NCBI GenBank assembly: GCA_027485145.1
Contig: JAIXRO010000171.1
Span: 1-40,432 of the forward strand
DNA length: 40,432 nucleotides
Direction: 5' to 3'
DNA from: Hyphomonadaceae bacterium
GTDB lineage: Bacteria; Pseudomonadota; Alphaproteobacteria; Caulobacterales; Hyphomonadaceae
The position numbers and the translations under genes are program-made. A model generated the notes under the pieces. That model did not search any database. It was not told the DNA's origin and was given only the letters and a program-made list of their open reading frames with translations. Shown piece after piece: positions 7,510 to 15,660 of the stretch (position 1 is its first letter; each line of letters opens with the position of its first letter).

Positions 7510-8958
7510 TTACCTTGGATCTGCAGCAGAAAAGTCCCCGAACGGCATGTTTCGGCTTGTGTGCCCGGTCTGCGCCCCGATCGACAGGCGCGAGGCGCGC
7601 CCGTACCGTTCGTAGAACTGGCGGTTGTCCGGATTGTTGGGATCGGTGATCAGCATGATGTCGTCGGCGCGCCGGTAATCGATCGTGCTCTTGTCGAGCG
7701 ACTGGGTCGCCCGGCGGGCAAAGGCATTGGCGCGAACGATATCGCCGACCCAGTAGGACGATTCCGCGGTCGCCAGCTGGGCCTCGGCCCGGCGATCCTG
7801 ATGCTCGAGCGTGATGGCGAGCTGAGCCCAGGCGAAGGCGTTGTCCGGCTCCGCGATCAGGGCATCGCGCAGCGCCGTCTCGGCCGCTTTCGTGTCGCCC
7901 TCTTCGTTGCGTGCGTTCAGCGAGCGCGCATAGTTGATGAGGAAAAGCGGCTGGCCCGGCATCAGCTCGAGCGAGCGGGCATGTGGGCCCACCGAGTCGG
8001 CGGCTCGGCCGCTCTCGAACAGGATCTGGCCCTTGAGTTCGTTGAAGTACGGGTTGTCCGGCTCATCGGCCAGCAGGGACTCGATCTCCCCCAGCGCGAT
8101 CTGGATGTCGGAGGCGCGGAAGGCCGAGATTGCGCGGGCATAGCGCGCCGGCGCGCTCTTGTCCGAGGCCGGATAATCGCGCCGCACTTTCAAGGGCGTA
8201 TCGAGAAAGCCGACAAGCTTGGCGCGCATCATCTCATATTGGCGCTGCTCACGCTCTGTAGGCTGAGCATCCATCAGCCCCGTCGCTTCGGCGAGGCCGC
8301 GCGTCGTGCGAATACGGTCGGAAGCGAGGGGGTGAGCGCGGAAATAGGGATAGCGCTTCGCATCCGACAGGACTTCCTGATAGCGGAATTTCTCGAAGAA
8401 CTCGACAATGCCAGCGGGAGATTGCCCGAGCGCAGCGAGATATTTCACCGCGGCGACGTCGGCGGCGGCTTCTTCCGAGCGTGTGTGGACGTAGAAGTTG
8501 AGGGCGGCAAACTGGCTCGAGCTGCCGATGAGGGCCGCGCCTGCGCCCGGCTCGCCCGCGGCGATTGCAAGAATGCCGAGGCCGATCGAAACGAGCGCCG
8601 GCCGCATGGCAACTGACGCCGCGCGCATCCGCGCCACTGTATGGCCGCAGGCGATGTGGCAGGTTTCGTGGCCGATGACGCCTTTGATCTGCGCGGCGGA
8701 TTCAGCCTCGATGATCAGGCCGGTATGGATGTGGATCCGCTGACCGTTCGCGACGAATGCGTTCAGCGAGGCGTCATTGATAATGAAGAGCCCCACATCG
8801 TCCGGAACGAGACCGGCCACTTCCAGGATCGGATCGGTCCACTCCTTGAGGGTTTCCTCGATCTCCGCGTCCCGGATGAGGCCTTGCGCGGAGGCGCCAA
8901 AGGCGACAAAGGCCGAGGCGGCTAGCACAGCGGCGGCGCGGAACAATTTTGCTGCCAT
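7510..8958 (-). CDS. Periplasmic M48 metalloprotease with TPR repeats, BepA-like
   Basis: A zinc metalloprotease of the M48 family. The 482-aa product has a signal peptide ending ASA-Q (about residue 24), the zinc motif HETCH at 97-101 (HExxH), the third-ligand region SEEAAADVAAVKYL with its Glu/Asp, and a C-terminal half of Ala-rich TPR-type helices (for example NPYFNELKGQILFESGR and NAFAWAQLAITLEHQ). Size and layout fit E. coli BepA (YfgC, 487 aa), which supports outer-membrane protein and LPS-transport assembly in the periplasm; the equivalence is inferred from architecture. Start ATG 8958 follows from the signal peptide; the frame extends to 9063 without support. It sits downstream of the DsbA-like gene's promoter side but is transcribed separately or in a loose pair with it. 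Confidence 0.9.
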   Translation of the reverse strand: MAAKLFRAAAVLAASAFVAFGASAQGLIRDAEIEETLKEWTDPILEVAGLVPDDVGLFIINDASLNAFVANGQRIHIHTGLIIEAESAAQIKGVIGHETCHIACGHTVARMRAASVAMRPALVSIGLGILAIAAGEPGAGAALIGSSSQFAALNFYVHTRSEEAAADVAAVKYLAALGQSPAGIVEFFEKFRYQEVLSDAKRYPYFRAHPLASDRIRTTRGLAEATGLMDAQPTEREQRQYEMMRAKLVGFLDTPLKVRRDYPASDKSAPARYARAISAFRASDIQIALGEIESLLADEPDNPYFNELKGQILFESGRAADSVGPHARSLELMPGQPLFLINYARSLNARNEEGDTKAAETALRDALIAEPDNAFAWAQLAITLEHQDRRAEAQLATAESSYWVGDIVRANAFARRATQSLDKSTIDYRRADDIMLITDPNNPDNRQFYERYGRASRLSIGAQTGHTSRNMPFGDFSAADPR

Positions 8959-9043
8959 CAATCGATACTCCGGATTCACTGGTTTGCAGCCTAGGACCGA
9001 AACCCGCCAAAAGCGAGGCTGCGGGGCATCCCTTACTGAATTG

Positions 9044-10054
9044 TCAGATTTCGCCTGACGCAATCGTGAACGTCAGCGCCGGATCGAGGCGCACACCGGT
9101 TTTTACGCCGGGGGCAGGTGCCAGACTGTGTGGCACGAGCGCCACGAGCGTTAGTCCTTGCCCCTCAAGCGTGAGGCGAACCAGAGGTCCGGCGAGACGG
9201 CGCTGGGTGACCGTGAGGACAACGGGAGATCCGGGATCGATGAGTATGCCTTCAGGGCGAAATCCGATGGACTCGCCGCCGGGATTGAAAGTTTCGCGCC
9301 AGGCGGCAGGCAAACTCTCATGCCTAATCACATTGACGCTTCCAAGCGCCCGGGCCGCCGCCAGGCTCAAAGGCCGGCGATACACCTCCTCAGCCGAGGC
9401 GCATTGCAGCAGACGGCCGGACTGCAGGATCGCAATGCGGTCGGCATGGGCCAGCGCCTCAGCCGGATCGTGCGTCACCATAAGCGCTGGAATGCCCGAC
9501 TCGCGGATGGCGGCGAGGGCCGTGTCGCGCACGGAATCGCTGAGGGCCGGATCCAGGCCAGAGAAAGGTTCATCCATCAGGATCGCGTCCGGCCGGGGAG
9601 CCAGCGCGCGCGCGATCGCGACACGCTGTTGCTCGCCGCCGGACAACTCGTGCGGATAGGCGCCTGCGCGTGCGGTCAGGCCAAGCAAGGCGAGCCAACG
9701 CCGGGCGCCGGCCTGTGCCTCTTCGCGGGGCAGGTGTTTCAGTCCGAAGGCCACGTTGCGCTCGGCTGTCAGATGCGGGAACAGGGCGAAGTCCTGGAAG
9801 ATAAGTCCAATGCGCCGGTGCTCCGGCGCAACCGTCCGTCCGGGAACGGACAAGCTACGCGCGCCGAGCCTGATTTCGCCGCCGTCAACGGCCTCAAAAC
9901 CCGCCAGCAATCGCAGCAGCGTGGATTTGCCCGCGCCGGATCCGCCCAGCAAGGCTGTGATTTCGCCCGGTTCCGCCGGCAGGGTGACATTGTCGACCAC
10001 CGCGCGCCCGTCATAGCGGCGGGTCACACCCAACGCTTCCAGCTTTCCGCTCAT
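9044..10054 (-). CDS. fbpC: Ferric iron ABC transporter, ATP-binding protein
   Basis: The cytoplasmic ATPase of an Fe(III) importer. It has Walker A GGSGAGKST (residues 37-45), Q-loop FQDFALFPHL, signature LSGGEQQR, Walker B ILMDEPF, H-loop MVTHD, and a C-terminal regulatory TOBE-like region of about 100 aa (IGFRPEGILI onward). Length is 336 aa. The start ATG overlaps the stop of the permease gene by 4 bases (ATGA), so the two are translationally coupled. Assignment to iron rather than sulfate, spermidine or thiamine rests on the neighbouring FbpA-type binding protein and on a Fur-box-like sequence upstream of the operon. Confidence 0.92.
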   Translation of the reverse strand: MSGKLEALGVTRRYDGRAVVDNVTLPAEPGEITALLGGSGAGKSTLLRLLAGFEAVDGGEIRLGARSLSVPGRTVAPEHRRIGLIFQDFALFPHLTAERNVAFGLKHLPREEAQAGARRWLALLGLTARAGAYPHELSGGEQQRVAIARALAPRPDAILMDEPFSGLDPALSDSVRDTALAAIRESGIPALMVTHDPAEALAHADRIAILQSGRLLQCASAEEVYRRPLSLAAARALGSVNVIRHESLPAAWRETFNPGGESIGFRPEGILIDPGSPVVLTVTQRRLAGPLVRLTLEGQGLTLVALVPHSLAPAPGVKTGVRLDPALTFTIASGEI

Positions 10055-11661
10055 GCGTTGCTTCCCGGTCGCGCGCGCGACATTTGCCAGGACAAGAGAA
10101 TGACAGGCGCAAGGCCCGCCACCGTGATCAGGAGGGCGGGAAGCGCCGCAGCGGCGAGACGCTCATCGCTCGCATAGGCATGGGCGCGGACGGACAGCGT
10201 ATCCCAGTTGAACGGGCGCAGCATCAAGGTGGCGGGCAGTTCCTTCAGGGCTTCAACGAACAGAACGAGGGCGGCTGCGGCAGCGCCTGACATGGCGACA
10301 GGCAAGTCAACCTCAAGCGTGCGCCGGAGGGGCGAGGCGCCCAGGCTTTGCGCGGCAAGTCCGATGGACGCCGGCGCCCGGGCAAGCGCGGCTGCCATCG
10401 GCTCGGTTCCGGCAGCTGTGAAGCGGACCGCATAGACCCAGGCCAGCGCCGCGAGCGCGACCGCGCCCGTCATCGCGAACGGCAGTATACTGATGATCGC
10501 GAGGGCGCCGAGTGCCAGCACCGCGCCCGGGATCGCGTATCCGGAGGATGCGGCAAGGCGGGCAAAGGTGGAGAGTGCGCCCCGGCCTCGGATCGAAAGC
10601 GCGATGATGAGCGCAAGGATGAAGGCGAAAGCGGCGCCGGCGCCAGCAAGAATGAGGGAGTTCAACAGTGCGTCGGACACGCTTGCGACGCGTGTACCCG
10701 CTTCAAGGCTACGCCAGACCAGCCGGCCCACCGGCAGGGCGAATGCCAGCGTAAACAGACCGGTGCACAGAGCAGCGGCGCCCATGGCTGCGGGCCCCTT
10801 CAGGCTGACGCGCGAGATCGTCCGCCACCGCACGGAGCTCTGCTGGATTCCGGCGCGGCCGCGCGCCTGACGCTCAACAATCACGAAGGTCAGGATCAAA
10901 GCGAGCAGAACGAAGGCGAGACGTGCCGCCGCTGCAGGTTCACCAAAGCTCTTCCAGGCGCGCACGATGCCGTAGGTCAGTGTCGGTACGCCCAGAAATT
11001 CAGCGGCGCCGTAGTCCGCCGCAGCTTCCATCATCGCGAGCGCAAGACCTGCGGCGATCGCCGGGCGAGCGGCCGGCAGGGCAACGGACCAGAACGTGCG
11101 CGATGCGCTGGCACCAAGGCTCCGCGCCGCTTCCATCGTGCAGACCGACTGCGAGATGAAGGCGGCCCGGGCTGTCAAATACACATAGGGATAGAGCGTG
11201 CAGGCCAGAACGAAGGATAATCCGGGCAGGGAACTGATATCCGGGAACCAGTAGTCACGCGCCGACCAGCCGGTGGCATCCCGCAACGCCGATTGCAGCG
11301 GTCCGCCGACACCGGCGAGATCACCCCAGGCATAGGCGAGCACATAACCTGGCGCGGCCAGCGGCAAGACCAGAAGCCATTCGAACATGCCCCGTCCGGG
11401 AAACCGGAACATCGTGACCAACCAGGCCGCAGGCACCGCCATCAGCAGGCAGAGCATCGCCGTCAGCGCCAGCATCGAGACCGTGCCGGTCAGGTAACTG
11501 GTCAGCAGCGTGTCCCGGATATGCGTCCAGGCCGCGCCGCCGCCTTCGGTCAGGCCGGTCATCAGGACCACCGCGACCGGCAAGGCGATGACGAGCCCGG
11601 CCACAAGGACCAGTATCTGCCCCAACGCCGGAGACCTGATGGCGGGCGTTTTCAGTTCCAT
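10051..11661 (-). CDS. fbpB: Ferric iron ABC transporter, permease (fused double domain)
   Basis: An inner-membrane permease of 536 aa with about twelve hydrophobic segments. It is arranged as two tandem binding-protein-dependent transport domains, as usual in FbpB/SfuB/ThiP-type proteins. Each half contains an EAA-like loop: MEAARSLGASASRTFWSVALPAA in shorter form (EAARSLGAS) in the first half, and IGLAAQSLGASPLRRT in the second. It should form the channel that passes Fe(III) from FbpA to the cytoplasm, driven by FbpC. Its start overlaps the end of fbpA by 10 bases and its stop overlaps fbpC by 4, so the order is fbpA-fbpB-fbpC on the minus strand. Confidence 0.92.
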   Translation of the reverse strand: MELKTPAIRSPALGQILVLVAGLVIALPVAVVLMTGLTEGGGAAWTHIRDTLLTSYLTGTVSMLALTAMLCLLMAVPAAWLVTMFRFPGRGMFEWLLVLPLAAPGYVLAYAWGDLAGVGGPLQSALRDATGWSARDYWFPDISSLPGLSFVLACTLYPYVYLTARAAFISQSVCTMEAARSLGASASRTFWSVALPAARPAIAAGLALAMMEAAADYGAAEFLGVPTLTYGIVRAWKSFGEPAAAARLAFVLLALILTFVIVERQARGRAGIQQSSVRWRTISRVSLKGPAAMGAAALCTGLFTLAFALPVGRLVWRSLEAGTRVASVSDALLNSLILAGAGAAFAFILALIIALSIRGRGALSTFARLAASSGYAIPGAVLALGALAIISILPFAMTGAVALAALAWVYAVRFTAAGTEPMAAALARAPASIGLAAQSLGASPLRRTLEVDLPVAMSGAAAAALVLFVEALKELPATLMLRPFNWDTLSVRAHAYASDERLAAAALPALLITVAGLAPVILLSWQMSRARPGSNA

Positions 11662-12722
11662 CCGGCGCGGTCGAAGATCGCCTGAGCCTCGGCCTGTCTG
11701 GAGCCAAGATCCGTGAGCGGATAATCGCTCTGCTTGAAGGCAGGCAGGAGGTCGAGACCCTCGGGGTTCACAGCGCCCGCGACAATCGGAAACTCCTTGG
11801 TTTCAGACGTCAGCAATGCCTGCCCTTCGGGCGTTGTCAGGAACTCGATGAAGCGCACAGCCAGTTCCGGCGACCTGGATGTGGAAGATACCGCCGCGCC
11901 CGTGATGTTGATATGCGTGCCGGTCGTGTCCTGATCCGGGAAGGATACGGCCGTCCTGGCGGCGGTGAGGCGTTCTTCCGTCGTGCCGGTTGCAAGGCGC
12001 AGCCAGTAATAGTGGTTGACGATCGCCGCGGCGCATTGGCCGGCCGCGACGGCTTCGATCTGAGCCGTGTCGCCGCCTTCGGGCGGGCGGGCGAAGTTGC
12101 TGGCAACCCCGGTCGCCCAGGCCTCTGCCGCTTCGCTGCCATTGCGTCCGATCATCTCGCTCAGCAATGACAGGTTATAGATGTTCGTGCTCGACCGCAC
12201 ACAGAGCTCACCCTTCAGGCGTTCCTCGGCGAGGTCGGCGTAGGTGTCGACTTCCTCGGCCGGCAAGAGTTGCGGATCGTACACGATGACCCGGGCCCGC
12301 TTGGCGAGACCGAACCAGTGCCCTTCCGCTTCCCGGAGCTGCGCAGGGATGGCGGCTTCGAGGACGTCCGACTTTACCGCCTGCGTGAAGCCCTCAAGCT
12401 GAAAGCGGTAGAGCGCACCGGCGTCGGAGGCGATGATGACATCGGCAGGGCTTTCCGCGCCTTCGGCCTTCATCGTTTCGAGCAGCTCCGGGGCGCCTGA
12501 TTCGCGCACGTTCACCTTGATTCCGGTTTCATCCTCGAATTTCGCGTAGAGCACCTTGTCAGAATCATAGTGCCGCGCGGAATACACGTTGAGCACTTGA
12601 CCCGCTGCTTCGGAGGCGGTCGCGGCAGCATCTGTGCCTTCAGCAGGTTGCGCGGGCGGTTCCGATTGCCCGCAGGCGGCCAGAATGGCGAGCGAAGCAA
12701 TCGCGAGAACGATTTTCGACAT
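11652..12722 (-). CDS. fbpA: Ferric iron ABC transporter, substrate-binding lipoprotein
   Basis: The iron-binding component, 356 aa. It has a lipoprotein signal peptide (lipobox LAAC with Cys17), an Ala/Glu/Pro-rich linker (about 20-40), then a type II periplasmic-binding fold beginning VLNVYSARHYDSDK, the family start with the Tyr-His pair. The segment IVNHYYWLRL carries the adjacent Tyr pair that binds Fe(III) in FbpA/FutA/IdiA proteins. The lipid anchor suggests attachment to the inner membrane rather than a free periplasmic protein. Start ATG 12722 has GAGGA 7 bases upstream. First gene of the fbpABC operon; a Fur-like box lies about 40 bases upstream. Confidence 0.93.
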   Translation of the reverse strand: MSKIVLAIASLAILAACGQSEPPAQPAEGTDAAATASEAAGQVLNVYSARHYDSDKVLYAKFEDETGIKVNVRESGAPELLETMKAEGAESPADVIIASDAGALYRFQLEGFTQAVKSDVLEAAIPAQLREAEGHWFGLAKRARVIVYDPQLLPAEEVDTYADLAEERLKGELCVRSSTNIYNLSLLSEMIGRNGSEAAEAWATGVASNFARPPEGGDTAQIEAVAAGQCAAAIVNHYYWLRLATGTTEERLTAARTAVSFPDQDTTGTHINITGAAVSSTSRSPELAVRFIEFLTTPEGQALLTSETKEFPIVAGAVNPEGLDLLPAFKQSDYPLTDLGSRQAEAQAIFDRAGWN

Positions 12723-12762
12723 GGGATATCCTCAGGGTTTTCTGTGCGATCCCAACCACACC

Positions 12763-12778
12763 TGAGAATGAATCGCAA
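12763..12778 (-). promoter_or_regulatory. Candidate Fur box upstream of fbpA
   Basis: The minus strand reads TTGCGATTCATTCTCA, an imperfect palindrome (TGCGAT / ATTCTCA) close to the Fur-box form of Gram-negative bacteria. It lies 41-56 bases before the fbpA start. A GANTC site (12770-12774) overlaps it. Iron repression is inferred from position and operon content. Confidence 0.5.
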
Positions 12779-12955
12779 CAAATGGATGTAGCGACTTTTT
12801 CGCCACACCTGACAGGAGAACTTGCACGCTTCTTGCACAGAACGCGCAACAGTCAGGCGAACGCGGCTCAAGTACTATATTGCACGTGCGAAATAGTTTC
12901 TGCTAAGTAAGTTAGTCTGTTAAGAATTGGTTTACCGGCGAAACGGGGTGGCGCG

Positions 12956-13201
12956 ATGACGGACATAGTTCTGGATGTCAAACTGAGCAGCGCGGAAGAA
13001 GATGTCCGTCTGTCGGAAGCTATTGATTCGTTCCTGTCGATCCAGGCCCTGGGCGGCCATGCGGAAGGCTTCGATCTCGACTTGATGGTGCGCACGGTCT
13101 TCGGGCCGGGTGGCGAGCGCCTCAAGCAGATCATCTTCCAGCACCACGAACTCGCCAACGCGTTCAGCTCGTTCTGGACCAATTTCCGCGCGATTTCCTG
13201 A
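12956..13201 (+). CDS. Small protein of unknown function
   Basis: An 81-aa acidic product with no signal peptide, membrane segment or Cys. It starts MTDIVLDVKLSSAEEDVRL and ends FSSFWTNFRAIS. Predicted helices are spread through it. I do not recognise the family. Support for it being real: ATG with a purine-rich GGGGTGG stretch upstream, third-codon-position GC like its neighbours, a hairpin terminator immediately after it, and no better frame on the other strand (a 122-aa antisense frame lacks these signs). It diverges from fbpA, with which it shares a 233-base intergenic region, so co-regulation by iron is possible but not shown. Confidence 0.55.
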   Translation: MTDIVLDVKLSSAEEDVRLSEAIDSFLSIQALGGHAEGFDLDLMVRTVFGPGGERLKQIIFQHHELANAFSSFWTNFRAIS

Positions 13202-13229
13202 GTATGACTTGAGCCGTTGAGTGAGACCG

Positions 13230-13264
13230 GGCAGGGGCTTACACCCTGCCAAAGGCTCTTTTTT
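13230..13264 (+). terminator. Hairpin and T-tract between the small gene and thiO
   Basis: GGCAGGG (13230-13236) pairs with CCCTGCC (13244-13250), followed 8 bases later by six T. The gap before the T-tract makes it weaker than the others. The T-tract ends two bases before the thiO ATG. Confidence 0.5.
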
Positions 13265-13266
13265 CG

Positions 13267-14418
13267 ATGGCACTTTTTGGTTCCCTACCGCGTATCGCAA
13301 TCATTGGCGCCGGCATCATTGGCTTGAGCGCGGCGTATGAGTTGGCGGTGCGCCGCGGCGCGCGCGTCTCGATTTTTGACACAAGGCCGCCCGGGCGCGG
13401 CGCCAGCTGGGCGGCAGCCGGCATGCTCGCGCCGGCTTTCGAGGCGGCGGACGAGCCGGGCCAACACACGCGATTGTTCGAGCTCTGTCTGCACGGCGCT
13501 GCCATCTGGCCGGACTTCGCGGAAGACCTTTCGGCCCGGTCCGGGATCGATATCGGCTTCAGCCGCGCGCCTTGTCTGGCCGTTGCGCTGGGGGCCAACG
13601 AAGCCATCCGTCTCGGCCGGATATCGGCGCGATTGGGTGGCGCGCGAATCGAACACGCGGCACTGACGCCAGATGAAGTCCTTCGCCGCGAACCGGCGAT
13701 CAGTCCCGGCGTGCTGAGCGGACTTGAGCTGCCGAGCGATCTGCGCGTCAACAACCGGCAAGTGGTGGATGCCTTGATCGCCGCCCTGCGCACGCACCCC
13801 AAGGTGAAGTTCGTATCCGATCGGGCGCCGCTCAGAGCGGTGGGCAGTCAGCTTCGTCTCGAGGGGCATGATATCATTCTGGCAGCAGCGGGATGGGAAA
13901 CGGCAATCATCAAGGTGGAAGAGCAGGGACAGCTGTTCAGTCTGGTGAACTGGGAAACCGCGCTCGACGATATCGACTGCTATGGCGGTCAGATGCTGTC
14001 GGTCGCGGATGGTGCCGGCGCGCCGAAACGGGTGGTGCGTTCGGGTCATGTCTATCTTGTGCCACGAGAGGGCCGGATCGTGATCGGCGCGACGGTCGAG
14101 CCAGACCGGGTGATGGATGAGCCGGAGGAAGCGGCGATCGAGGCTCTTCGTCTCGAAGCCATCCGGATCTGCCCTGGCCTTGCGGACGCCCCGGTTCTCG
14201 AACGCTGGGCGGGTGTGCGGCCGGGGACGCCGGACCAGGCACCTTTCATCGGAGAGACCTCGACGCCGGGGCTCTTCGTGGCGGCCGGACATTTCCGCAA
14301 CGGCATCCTTCTGGCGCCGATGACCGCCCGCATCGTCGCGGATCAGATACTTGGAAAAGATGCAGGAGACCTCGCCGGCGCCTTCTCCGTCCGGCGAACC
14401 TATGCCGCGACGGCCTGA
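13267..14418 (+). CDS. thiO: Glycine oxidase ThiO-like FAD-dependent oxidoreductase
   Basis: An FAD-dependent D-amino-acid-oxidase-family enzyme of 383 aa. The N-terminal dinucleotide-binding motif is IAIIGAGIIGLSAAYELA, followed by an acidic residue in SIFDTRPPG and the substrate-domain segment GASWAAAGMLAP typical of glycine oxidase ThiO. A C-terminal FAD-contact motif follows (GHFRNGILLAPMTARIVADQI). ThiO makes dehydroglycine for the thiazole ring of thiamine, but no thiamine gene is adjacent and no TPP riboswitch is seen, so a general amine or amino-acid oxidase is possible. The ATG at 13267 is preceded by a T-tract, not a ribosome-binding site, so the start is weakly initiated, leaderless or misplaced. 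Confidence 0.8.
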   Translation: MALFGSLPRIAIIGAGIIGLSAAYELAVRRGARVSIFDTRPPGRGASWAAAGMLAPAFEAADEPGQHTRLFELCLHGAAIWPDFAEDLSARSGIDIGFSRAPCLAVALGANEAIRLGRISARLGGARIEHAALTPDEVLRREPAISPGVLSGLELPSDLRVNNRQVVDALIAALRTHPKVKFVSDRAPLRAVGSQLRLEGHDIILAAAGWETAIIKVEEQGQLFSLVNWETALDDIDCYGGQMLSVADGAGAPKRVVRSGHVYLVPREGRIVIGATVEPDRVMDEPEEAAIEALRLEAIRICPGLADAPVLERWAGVRPGTPDQAPFIGETSTPGLFVAAGHFRNGILLAPMTARIVADQILGKDAGDLAGAFSVRRTYAATA

Positions 14419-14475
14419 CGCTGGACGCCGGCGAGGGCGCGCCTTAAGTCTCGCTCGCACAAGGAGTATCAGGCC

Positions 14476-15648
14476 ATGCATGTGATCCAGCCGATGACCG
14501 AAGATCAGGCCGCCATCCAGAGCGCCGTCGCGAAAACGCTGGAGCCGTTCGATGACGCCTATTGGGCGAAGACGGATGAAACCGGCGAGTGGCCGGAAGA
14601 GTTCTGCCAGGCGATGGCAAAGGGCGGGTGGCTCGGCATTGCGTTCCCCGAAGAATATGGTGGCTCGGGGCTGGGCCTGACGGAAGCCTCGTTGATGATG
14701 CAGACGGTGACACGCACGGGCGCAGGTTATTCCGGCGCCTCTGCCATCCACCTCAACATCTTCGGACCGAAACCGCTCGAGAAGTTCGGCAACGAAGATC
14801 TGAAGCGCGAGAATCTGCCGAAGATCATCTCGGGTCAGGAGAAGATGTGTTTCGCCGTAACCGAGCCGAACTCCGGCCTCGATACGTCAAGCCTTGAGAC
14901 GAAGGCCGAGCGCACGAACACCGGGTACATCATCCATGGCCGCAAGATATGGACGACAGGTGCTCAGCGTGCGGACAAGATCCTGATCATCGCCCGCACC
15001 ACGCCGAAGGACCAGTGCGCGAAGCCGCATCTGGGCCTGTCTTTGTTTTATACAGACCTCAACCGCAACAAGATCGAGGCAAATCCGATCCCGAAAATGG
15101 GCCGCAAGGCGGTAGAGTGCAACACGCTCTTCATCGACGGGCTCGAAGTGCCGAAGGAGCACCTGATCGGGAACGAAGGCGAAGGCTTCAAATACCTGCT
15201 GCAGGGCCTCAATCCCGAGCGCGTGCTGTTCGCCGTCGAGTCCATCGGTCTCGGTTTCTCGGCGCTCGAACGCGCGGCGCGGTATGCCAATGAGCGTGTC
15301 GTCTTCGGCCGGCCGATTGGCCAGAATCAGGGCATCCAGCATCCGCTCGCTCGTTCGTGGGCGGAGCTTTCAGCCGCCGAACTGCTCGCCTACAAGGCCG
15401 CCGCGCTCTATGATGCCGGGCTCGACTGCGGCGCAGAAGCCAACGCCGCCAAGTATCTGGGCACCGAAGCCGGCTTCACGGCTTGCGAAACGGCTGTGCT
15501 GACGCATGGCGGCATGGGTTACGCGAAGGAGTACCATGTTGAGCGGATGATGCGCGAAGCGATGCTCGCCCGTATCGCGCCTGTCAGCCGCGAGATGATC
15601 CTCAACTTCATCGCAGAGCGCGTGCTGGGCCTGCCGAAGAGCTACTGA
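14476..15648 (+). CDS. Acyl-CoA dehydrogenase
   Basis: A flavin-dependent acyl-CoA dehydrogenase of 390 aa that introduces the alpha-beta double bond in an acyl-CoA and passes electrons to ETF. Seen: FPEEYGGSGLG, the flavin/substrate motif CFAVTEPNSGLDTSS, KIWTTGAQRAD, and the C-terminal THGGMGYAKEYHVER. The Glu at the medium-chain position (YEGT) is absent (the local sequence is ARIAPVSRE). Instead Glu248 in LNPERVLFA matches the helix-G base of isovaleryl-CoA and long-chain enzymes. AAGGAG lies 9 bases before ATG 14476. It follows thiO by 57 bases; the substrate is unknown, a branched-chain or terpenoid acyl-CoA being possible. Confidence 0.92.
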   Translation: MHVIQPMTEDQAAIQSAVAKTLEPFDDAYWAKTDETGEWPEEFCQAMAKGGWLGIAFPEEYGGSGLGLTEASLMMQTVTRTGAGYSGASAIHLNIFGPKPLEKFGNEDLKRENLPKIISGQEKMCFAVTEPNSGLDTSSLETKAERTNTGYIIHGRKIWTTGAQRADKILIIARTTPKDQCAKPHLGLSLFYTDLNRNKIEANPIPKMGRKAVECNTLFIDGLEVPKEHLIGNEGEGFKYLLQGLNPERVLFAVESIGLGFSALERAARYANERVVFGRPIGQNQGIQHPLARSWAELSAAELLAYKAAALYDAGLDCGAEANAAKYLGTEAGFTACETAVLTHGGMGYAKEYHVERMMREAMLARIAPVSREMILNFIAERVLGLPKSY

Positions 15649-15660
15649 TCAGACGACGGA

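Noticed and set aside
12822-12885. Three TTGCAC copies as a regulatory repeat or promoter set
   Set aside because: Spacing is irregular, and no -10 element at 16-18 bases could be paired with any of them; the hexamer is common enough by chance.
12932-13300. 122-codon minus-strand frame opposite the 81-aa ORF
   Set aside because: No ribosome-binding site, overlaps the terminator and thiO start, and contains no recognisable motif; the plus-strand frame is better supported.
13285-14751. 488-codon minus-strand frame opposite thiO
   Set aside because: Antisense shadow spanning two plus-strand genes, without a plausible ribosome-binding site.
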